Part shown: positions 7,259-14,800 of the stretch, in pieces
Position numbering within the stretch: the stretch's first letter is position 1
Layout of the letters: the number at the start of each line of letters is the position of its first letter
DNA from: WTJX01 sp045106295
Lineage (GTDB): Bacteria > Bacteroidota > Bacteroidia > Cytophagales > JAAEPT01
DNA: 16,747 bases
Direction of reading: 5' to 3'
Assembly: GCA_045106295.1 (NCBI GenBank)
Contig: JBGCEI010000104.1
Span: forward strand, 1-16,747
Position numbers and translations under genes: made by a program
The notes under the pieces: generated by a model
Told to the model about the DNA's origin: nothing
The model's database searches: none
The model's input: the letters and a program-made list of their open reading frames with translations, nothing else

Positions 7259-8050
7259 CTAAACTTCTAAATTAACTACTATCCCTTCGTTACTTCTTAC
7301 ATTGAATACAATGTCATCATCGAAGATGAGGTATTGTCCTTTGATACCGACTAGCTTACCGCTGTAATCTGGTGTTTTAGTTAGATTGAGGCTTTTTACT
7401 TTTATAGGGTAGCGCTCAATTGGGTAGTCCAATGTTAACTCTTCATCATTTACTACAAACTCTTTAGCTTCCTCGGGAATATGACGTAGCAAGCTATCTC
7501 TTACATCCATCAAATCTTCTTCAGCAACATCGTTCTTGAGCATCTTTCGCCAATTCGTCTTGTCTGCAACGAAGTTTTTCAAGGCGACTTCTGTAATTCC
7601 TGCCAAGTATCTGTTTGGGGTTTCTACTATGGGTAATGCTGCATTCGCTCCTTGATCTATCCAGCGAGTAGGCACTTGAGTTTTTCGGGTTACGCCTACT
7701 TTCACATCGCTCGAAAGAGCTAAGTACACCACATGAGGTTTTAGCTGTACTTCTTTTTCAAACTCTAAATCTCTTTCTTCAATACCTAAATGTGCTTTAG
7801 ATAATTCTGGTTTCATGATCCAGTCAGCTGTCTGAGGGATTTCATAAAAACAGTCGTAGCAGTGCCCTTGCCGATACAGTTTTTTACGAGTACTGGCACA
7901 ATTCAAACATTGTGTTCCTGTTGCTTGGAGATGTACATGAGAACCAATTAGATCGTTCATTACTACTTGATCTTCACCTAAGGCTAAGGTGTATTGGATT
8001 GGAGAACCAATTTGAGTATTCATCTTTAGTAGTACGCCAGCGTATTCCAT
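7259..8050 (-). CDS. DUF2797 family protein with zinc knuckle and GIY-YIG-like segment
   Basis: This 263-residue soluble protein matches the DUF2797 family along its length; no biochemical function is known to me. An N-terminal beta-rich part leads to two Cys pairs, CLNC (48-51) and CYDC (64-67), which look like a zinc ribbon. The central block has VVYLAL (Tyr109), VKVGVTR (117-122), PTRW (Arg129) and ITEVAL (Glu154). Order and spacing recall a GIY-YIG nuclease core of the KIGRT type, including an Arg 20 residues after the first Tyr. The C-terminal 100 residues are beta-rich with no recognised motif. The ATG at 8048-8050 has no obvious promoter consensus upstream. A strong hairpin separates it from the upstream glycosyltransferase operon, so it is probably its own transcription unit. 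Confidence 0.85.
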   Translation of the reverse strand: MEYAGVLLKMNTQIGSPIQYTLALGEDQVVMNDLIGSHVHLQATGTQCLNCASTRKKLYRQGHCYDCFYEIPQTADWIMKPELSKAHLGIEERDLEFEKEVQLKPHVVYLALSSDVKVGVTRKTQVPTRWIDQGANAALPIVETPNRYLAGITEVALKNFVADKTNWRKMLKNDVAEEDLMDVRDSLLRHIPEEAKEFVVNDEELTLDYPIERYPIKVKSLNLTKTPDYSGKLVGIKGQYLIFDDDIVFNVRSNEGIVVNLEV

Positions 8051-8163
8051 TTTACTTGCTTTATTTTGAGTAGCAATTTAAGGATGAATATTGTGTAATG
8101 AAAGAAGACTATTAGATTATAAGGCCGTAAGATTTTAAGAAAAGAATGTCAATTAACGAACAA

Positions 8164-8198
8164 AAGTGTCGGTGTCGCTTTAAGCGACACCGACACTT
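8164..8198 (-). terminator. Strong hairpin terminator overlapping the stop codon of the GT operon
   Basis: Arm AAGTGTCGGTGTCGCTT (8164-8180) is followed by one base and its perfect complement (8182-8198). In RNA the stable part is a GC-rich stem of about 14 bp with a short loop. Each arm contains a tandem hexamer (GTGTCG twice, or CGACAC twice). On the minus strand it is followed by TTTTGTT, a usable U-tract. The stop codon of the GT-C gene (complement of 8180-8182) lies in the loop and its last seven codons are in the stem. Confidence 0.8.
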
Positions 8199-9535
8199 GA
8201 TCTTTTTCGAAAAACAACTTCGTACAACATAACTCCTATTACAATCGGATATTCTACCCACATAACTGCTTGCACTTGTTGCATCTCAGGGTTTCCATAA
8301 GTGAGGTAGGTAAATACAGAAAAGAAGGTCCAGACGATGGGAAACCGATAATTTGTAAACAAAGAGAAAAATAAGGGAAAACAGATGTACCAAGGATGTA
8401 CCGATTGTGAACTCAATAAATAAGCAGTAGTCATCCAAAGAGCGGTTAATAACACTTGTTTAATGCTTTTCACTTTATTCACTAATACAATAACTCCTAT
8501 TATCAATAAAAAGATAACTTTCAAAATGATTAATGAATACTCATTCACTTCATAAGATGCCCATTTAAAAAGGTAATAGAAACTGGCATTAAACTCTAAG
8601 TAATTGAAGTACAGTTTGAGGCTGGATAAAAAGTTAAGGATAAATTCTGGCGTCCAAAAAGGAATGAAACTGAGTACTACTACACTCATTGTAACTAACC
8701 CATAAACTATTGTTTTTTTAAACCCTAAAAACTGAATAAACGCAGGCAATATGAGTAGCGGAATTAGTTTGGAACAAACGGCTAATCCAAACGCTATGGA
8801 TGAACGTATGTTTTGTTGTTTGACTAACCAATAAATAGCTAAACAAGTAAAAAAAATCATAAATCCTTCGGAATGTGTATTCCCCGTAAACTCTACAATC
8901 ACCAATGGATTTAAGGCATAAATAAATACTTTGTTAACATTTAACTCTAGCTTTTTAAGGATCTGAACTAGCAATAACAACGTTCCTACTTCACAACAAA
9001 AAGTAATGAATTGAAGAATGAAAGTAGCTATTCGCCAATTACCTCCACTCGCAAAATTGGCCAACCAAAAAACAAGTTGTCCAAAGGGTGGGTAAACGGT
9101 ATAAAACTGAGGTGAGTTTAATAATTCTATTGAAAAAGGTGTCGTAAAAAAATCTTCTGTTACAATTTGATTGGGTGGATACATAAAAGGATTCAATCCT
9201 TGATAAGATAGGTTTCCATCCCAAATGAATCGATAAAAGTCATCTGACAACCACGGGATATGAAATAAGAGAATGGCACGAAATAGAATAGTAAAAACAA
9301 AAAGTAGCCGAAATAGACTATGCTTCTCTTTAACGGATGTGCTTTTAAAAACACCTACTCTATGTAAGACATAGAAGTAACACACAAAGAGTAATACAAA
9401 AACAGCAACTGTAAGCCCTGCTTGTTCTCTTGGAATGTAGGTCGAAAAAGTAAAATAAATGCCTAACTGAAGGATTAAAAATAATGCCCAACCTATGTTA
9501 GACCTACTATCTGAAAGTTGAAACCGCAGATTCAT
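8180..9535 (-). CDS. GT-C superfamily membrane glycosyltransferase (GT87 / PIG-M-like mannosyltransferase)
   Basis: The 451-residue protein is largely hydrophobic, with roughly ten or more membrane segments. The first extracytoplasmic loop has LSDDFYRFIWDGN (residues 96-108, Asp98-Asp99) and then GLNPF. This is the acidic motif with which GT-C enzymes bind polyprenyl-phosphate sugar donors. YPPFG (148-152) and GNTHSEG (218-224) also fit GT87/PIG-M-like enzymes of Bacteroidota. It should transfer a sugar from a lipid-phosphate donor on the periplasmic face of the inner membrane; the sugar and acceptor cannot be read. Its ATG directly abuts the stop codon of the upstream CslA-type gene. The last codons form part of the terminator hairpin, giving the C-terminus SSVGVA. 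Confidence 0.87.
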   Translation of the reverse strand: MNLRFQLSDSRSNIGWALFLILQLGIYFTFSTYIPREQAGLTVAVFVLLFVCYFYVLHRVGVFKSTSVKEKHSLFRLLFVFTILFRAILLFHIPWLSDDFYRFIWDGNLSYQGLNPFMYPPNQIVTEDFFTTPFSIELLNSPQFYTVYPPFGQLVFWLANFASGGNWRIATFILQFITFCCEVGTLLLLVQILKKLELNVNKVFIYALNPLVIVEFTGNTHSEGFMIFFTCLAIYWLVKQQNIRSSIAFGLAVCSKLIPLLILPAFIQFLGFKKTIVYGLVTMSVVVLSFIPFWTPEFILNFLSSLKLYFNYLEFNASFYYLFKWASYEVNEYSLIILKVIFLLIIGVIVLVNKVKSIKQVLLTALWMTTAYLLSSQSVHPWYICFPLFFSLFTNYRFPIVWTFFSVFTYLTYGNPEMQQVQAVMWVEYPIVIGVMLYEVVFRKRSSVGVA

Positions 9536-11011
9536 TTATTCTTGCATGGCATGCTTCATGGTGTAGATACTGACTGTACCAAAACCAAATGTGAGCATAA
9601 TATGTAAAAGGATGAGTCCGTAGTCTTCTAAAATGAAAGCGAGTCCAATTCCTCCAAGAAAGTAAAGACTTAATAATGCTTCTAGTAGGGTTACAAAACC
9701 TACTTTCTTAATTCGGTAACTGTTTTTTTCCCATTTGTCTGTTTTGACTAGCAGGTTGAATTTAGGTGTCCGAATAAACGCTGACTTCTTACCTAAATAA
9801 CCTTCTATTACAGCTATGGTATTGTGTAATGATAATCCCATTGACATAGATAAAAAGACTGGGAAAAAACGGATCAACTTAAGAAATCGTCCTTTTTTAT
9901 GCTCTGTTACTCTGTAAAAGGAAGCTCCGTAAAACATCATCAGAATTACAAAACTCAGTAAAAACAAAGATGCCCAATCGAACAAAACGCCTAATTCTTC
10001 TTTATGAAAATGCTTTACAAACAACATAGGAATACTTAACATGGCCATGGTAAAAACGCATAGAAATACAGAACTATTTAGTAAGTGAAAAAAGGCATGT
10101 ATTTTCGTGTTGAAAGGAAGCTTTGCTTTGGTAACACGAGCCAAGTTTTTACGCACATTTTCTGCTGCTCCTTTGTTCCAACGAAATTGTTGAGATTTTA
10201 GAGCTGTCATAGTAGCGGGTAGTTCTGCTGGAGAACCTTGATTTTCTAGGTAGACAAATTCCCATCCTTTTATTTGTGCTCTGTAACTAAGGTCTAGATC
10301 TTCGGTAAGCGTATCTGCTTCCCAGTTTCCTGCATCAAGAATACACGATTTTCTCCAAACACCTGCTGTTCCATTAAAATTAATGAAATGTTTATTGGTA
10401 TTTCGACCTACTTGTTCTACAGTAAAGTGTGCGTCTAAGCCAAATGCTTGTATCTTTGTTAAGAGAGAGTAGTCTTTATTAAGGTGTTCCCACCGGGTTT
10501 GGACGACACCTACTTTATCATTAGTAAAGAAGTGTGGAATTGTTTTCGTTAAAAAGTCTTTTTTAGGTAAAAAATCCGCATCAAATACGGCTATAAATTC
10601 ACCTTTTGCTTTTTCTAAACCATACTTTAGTGCGCCTGCTTTGTAGCCTACTCGTTCTGGTCTAATCACTAATTCAAAATGCTGTGCTTTACCTCCTAAT
10701 TGTTTTAGTTTTTCCCTAATGATCGTCGTAGTTTCATCGTTGGAGTCGTCTAGAATTTGTATTTCTAATTTACCTTCTGGATACTCTATTTCTGAAACGG
10801 AATCAATTAATCGTTCTACTACATACAGTTCATTGTACAATGGTAGTTGAATGGTGACGGTTGGCCATTCTTTTGGTTCTGAAACATGTACTACTTGCTT
10901 TCTTTTTTTCTTCTGCTTCCAATAAGCAAATACAAGCTGTAATTGATTTAAGCTGTAAAAAAAAACAAAAAGAAGGGCTAGCCCATAAACAACTAATGCT
11001 GCAATTGCCAT
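9536..11011 (-). CDS. GT2 family, cellulose-synthase-like (CslA-type) membrane glycosyltransferase
   Basis: The 491-residue protein has an N-terminal membrane segment (about 1-30), a cytoplasmic GT-A domain, and four or more membrane segments from about residue 305 on. The D,D,D,QxxRW signature of processive beta-glycosyltransferases is complete: Asp88-Asp89 in ILDDSND, DAD (144-146), TED (236-238) and QQFRW (274-278). Overall it is closest to bacterial CslA/glucomannan-synthase-like proteins rather than to BcsA, as no PilZ domain is present. A nucleotide-sugar donor is expected. It may make a chain or add single residues to a lipid acceptor. Start and stop both abut the neighbouring genes with no spacer, so translation is likely coupled along the operon. 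Confidence 0.9.
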   Translation of the reverse strand: MAIAALVVYGLALLFVFFYSLNQLQLVFAYWKQKKKRKQVVHVSEPKEWPTVTIQLPLYNELYVVERLIDSVSEIEYPEGKLEIQILDDSNDETTTIIREKLKQLGGKAQHFELVIRPERVGYKAGALKYGLEKAKGEFIAVFDADFLPKKDFLTKTIPHFFTNDKVGVVQTRWEHLNKDYSLLTKIQAFGLDAHFTVEQVGRNTNKHFINFNGTAGVWRKSCILDAGNWEADTLTEDLDLSYRAQIKGWEFVYLENQGSPAELPATMTALKSQQFRWNKGAAENVRKNLARVTKAKLPFNTKIHAFFHLLNSSVFLCVFTMAMLSIPMLFVKHFHKEELGVLFDWASLFLLSFVILMMFYGASFYRVTEHKKGRFLKLIRFFPVFLSMSMGLSLHNTIAVIEGYLGKKSAFIRTPKFNLLVKTDKWEKNSYRIKKVGFVTLLEALLSLYFLGGIGLAFILEDYGLILLHIMLTFGFGTVSIYTMKHAMQE

Positions 11012-11695
11012 TTATCTGTATTTCAAAAGTGTCCAAATAATTTTGTAGCCTGCTAAGATAGCACCTTTTATGGTACCTGATATCTTAGAGACTCCAATTC
11101 TGTTTCTGTAATCTACCGCTACTTCTGTGTAGCTCATTTTTTGTTTTACGGCTTTTATTTGCATTTCAACTGTCCAACCGAAGCTAGTGTCTTGCATATC
11201 TAGTGCTAGCAATGAAGGAAATCGAATGGCTCTAAAAGGTCCTAAATCTGTAAATTTAGCCCCGTAAAATAGTTTGAGTAAATGGGTAGCTAACCAATTT
11301 CCAAATAGTTGCGGAATGGTCATTGACCCTTTCTCTCTATTTCCTAATGCTCTTGAACCAACCACCATATCCATTTGATTATCTTGAATAGGCTGTAACA
11401 AATCGGGCATCTGCTCTGGGAAATCAGAGTAGTCGGCATCTAGAAAAACTACTACTTCAGGTTGTTTTTCTTTCGATTGAATGTATTCAATACCTTTTAA
11501 ACAGGCGGAACCGTATCCTTTTCTTGTCTCTGAAAGTACTTTCGCGCCATTGGCTGCAGCCACAGAAGCCGTTTTATCGGTAGATGCATTATCTATTACT
11601 ACTACTTCTCTCACCAATTCGGAAGGAATTGCCTGAAGAACTAGAGGGATAGAATTTTCTTCGTTGTAAGCTGGTATGATACAGTCAATAATCAT
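11012..11695 (-). CDS. GT2 family, DPM1-like polyprenyl-phosphate glycosyltransferase
   Basis: The 227-residue protein is a single GT-A domain. It shows PAYNEEN (8-14), VVVIDNASTD (31-40), RKGYGSA (58-64), FLDADYSD (Asp86 and Asp88 as the DxD metal site) and VVGSR. This is the layout of dolichol/undecaprenyl-phosphate mannosyl- or glucosyltransferases. There is no C-terminal membrane anchor, as in soluble DPM1. It probably charges polyprenyl phosphate with a hexose at the cytoplasmic face, supplying the donor for the GT-C enzyme two genes downstream. It is the first gene of a three-gene operon. The ATG at 11695 is required because the PAYNEE motif begins only eight residues in. Confidence 0.88.
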   Translation of the reverse strand: MIIDCIIPAYNEENSIPLVLQAIPSELVREVVVIDNASTDKTASVAAANGAKVLSETRKGYGSACLKGIEYIQSKEKQPEVVVFLDADYSDFPEQMPDLLQPIQDNQMDMVVGSRALGNREKGSMTIPQLFGNWLATHLLKLFYGAKFTDLGPFRAIRFPSLLALDMQDTSFGWTVEMQIKAVKQKMSYTEVAVDYRNRIGVSKISGTIKGAILAGYKIIWTLLKYR

Positions 11696-11702
11696 GCAAT
11701 CA

Positions 11703-11710
11703 CAAAACTA
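11703..11710 (-). promoter_or_regulatory. Candidate -7 element for the glycosyltransferase operon
   Basis: On the minus strand TAGTTTTG matches TAnnTTTG exactly and ends seven bases before the ATG of the DPM1-like gene, implying a very short or absent leader. No TTG is found at the -33 position. Confidence 0.35.
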
Positions 11711-11809
11711 AGGATATCATTTTCATTTCACTATTATGGATTGAGTTTATTCGATAAATGATGGGGAGATCACGTTTTTCTTATTACGCTGTACAAGAAG
11801 TGTTATTCC

Positions 11810-11837
11810 TTCATTATTAATTCTTCATTATTAATTC
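11810..11837. repeat. Perfect tandem duplication of 14 bp at the tamB 3' end
   Basis: TTCATTATTAATTC occurs at 11810-11823 and again at 11824-11837. In the gene's direction the second copy contains three consecutive in-frame stops, TAA TAA TGA. Confidence 0.9.
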
Positions 11838-14800
11838 TTTATTATCAATTTTCTTTTTAGGTTTCTTTCTTTTAAAAATATCTTTTAGGCTATTGAAATT
11901 TTGGGTGTACAAAACACTGGCCCCATAGGTCATATTGGAAGCATTATTCTGGGTGGCATTAGTAAATGTATTTAATGCTTTATTAAATGCTTTTACTCTA
12001 AATTTTCCTTCTGGTGTGATAGCATATTCTACTGTCCAATCTCCTACTAAGTTATTTGCAGCAGAGTTTACTGTCCCATCTTCATTTATACCATTGTCTC
12101 CATTGGAAAAGCTACCTGATCTGGTTACCCTAAACCGACCTTGAAACAAGGAATATGAAAGGCGTAAACGTACTTCGTCTTGTGTGGTACTATTTAGATC
12201 AGCCAAGTCAAGGTCTATCTCTAAATTTTCATCTACTTGTGATAACACATTACTCAGATAGTTACCTAAAAACTCACTCACGTTACTAGCTGCCGCTCCT
12301 CCTTCGGGGTTTCCTAGTGAATTTGTATAAGCTAACCTTTTCAAAATGATTAAACTAAAGACCTGTTTATTTAACTCTTGTTCATTACTCTGTACGGAAT
12401 TATTGAACTCATTAATCATATCTTCTAGGGACACTACTGTGTTACCTTTTCCAGATACCGTAGTGGGATAATCTTTAAATTCAATATCAAATTTTAAATC
12501 AGGAGACAATAATTCTTCTGTAATGTGCATTTTCACAGAAACAGGGTATTTTCTTCTAACTTCAGAAGCACTAAGGTCTACCAAGGCAGAATCTAATATA
12601 GGGGTTAATGAAGTGTTTTGTAAATAAGTTGCTCTAATGTCTAGCGCTCCTTGATAAGGGTCTCCTGACCAACTAATGGTACTGTTAGGTTCTATAAGGA
12701 ATTCTTTATTGACTATCCCTGCTAAGGTGAAATTGTATGTTCCTCTATCGATAATATAATTTCCAAACATATTAAAGTCACCCCTTGTATCTAGTTCTAT
12801 TTTTAAATCTCCTGATCCATAACTTTTAATAATATCGCCTGTTTGTTTATCAAAAATAATTTCAGAGTACGTCTGGTTTCCTATGGCTAAATTCAAATCC
12901 AGCTTCACTCCTGATAGATCAATGTCTCGCCTAGTTAAATCCACTGGTAAGGTATCGGTATTACTTACAAAACGGATATAACTTTTATCTTCGATCGTTT
13001 CAGAATAATCTAAGGGGATATAAATTTTAGTTTTACTCTCCGAGGTTAGTTTGTCTGACTTAATAATAAGGTTATTAAATGGACCTTTGATAGATAAATC
13101 ACCAGAACCAAATATATCTCCATAAAACACATCTCCACCTTCTGGACTTTCTTCTTTGTCAAAAATATTGAAATCATCAAAATCAAAATTAAGATCGGAC
13201 CAAAACTGCTTATCTGCATACATTAGTTTACCGTTTAAACGTGTTTTACTCTTTAATCGATCTCTAATTACTACCTCTTTAAATAATAACTCCCTTTCTT
13301 TTAATTTAAGCTTAGTATCTTCTATTGTATAATCTGTCCCTAGGTAGTTTATATGACACCCAATGCTATCTAAAAAAAGCTCTCCGCCTAATACAGGTGC
13401 TTCTAAACTACCTTTGACAGTCGCTTCTCCATGTATGCTTCCTGCTAGTTCACTTACACTTTGTTGAATAAATGGTTCAATATTACTTGTAGCGTAATCT
13501 GATAGTTCAATTTTTAAATCTAAGGTGTCATCTTCTTGAAAAGGGTGAAAAACAGAGCCTGTGATTTTTAGTAAAGGTTCTCCTTCAATTAATTGTTTAA
13601 CCCAGACTGACATCTCTTCTTTTTCATCTACCCAGTGTAAATCACCTGCTAATGTTCCTATTGGTTCTCCGTCATACTTGAGATCTCTCACTACTGTTCT
13701 ACTACTTAATTTCAATTGATTGTAGACATCAAATACATCGGATTTCATGAATAATCTCCCATCTATTGGTATTTTCTCATTCAATCTAGCGATTAGTCCT
13801 AAATCAAAATTATCTACTAACAGATGTGCCTTTTTAGTAACGTCAGGAGATAAAACCCCGTCTAATTTAATCCGCTGAGTTTCGTTTTCTAATTTGATGT
13901 TATTAAAAAAGATTTCTCTACCTACAATTTCAATCGTATTATTTGGTTCAAAATGCCAATACTCGTTAAATAATTGAACCTCAGAAGTATCGAAATGAAA
14001 ATCAACGGTATCTTTTCTTAAAAAAACATCTCCACTTATGTTCATGTGATTGGTAGATTCTTGTTGGACTGCTACTGCTTCAAAATCAATTACGTTGTCC
14101 TTCCATAATCCTTTTACCCCAAGCGTTTCGGTTAAAAATCCTCCGAAATTTTGTTCTTTAGAGTCAAAAGAAAAAGTAGAAGAAAGCGTTTTACTTAACG
14201 CTTGTTTATTAGCAGAAAAGGTAAGTGAATTAGCGACAAATAGCTTTTTAAAATAGGTGATTGTAGTTGCCTTCATCTCTGCATTTAAAGACATTTTTTC
14301 ACCAGACGAAAAGGTTCCATTAACATAAGCTCCTTTCGATATTTTTACCTCTGGCATACTAATATGAAGAATAGGGTTAGGCTGTTTTAATACTAAAGAA
14401 AAGTCGACATAATGAGGGAAGTGTTTCGCTCTTTTCTCTTTATTAGCATAATAATTAGCAATAGAATCTGAGTTATTTTGTATACTTAACATGTATTCAT
14501 CGTAAAGATCTTGAATTGCTAAAGGCAGCGTACTCAATTGATAATCTCCTTTTATAAACGCATGTAAATATTTAGAATCTAGCGTTATCTCTTTATTAGT
14601 AGCGCCATTTTCCTTTGCTTCTATTACGCTTTCGTCTAAATCGAATGTTCTTCTTTTATAAAAAAACTTCCCTTTTTTTATGATTGCCTTACCTGAAAAG
14701 TCATCTACATTTTTCTTTTTTATAATATTTTTCCCTTTTATATCAATATCCATTTCACCTGATAGCAAGGCTGCATCAGATGTTAAGTTGATGGTATTCA

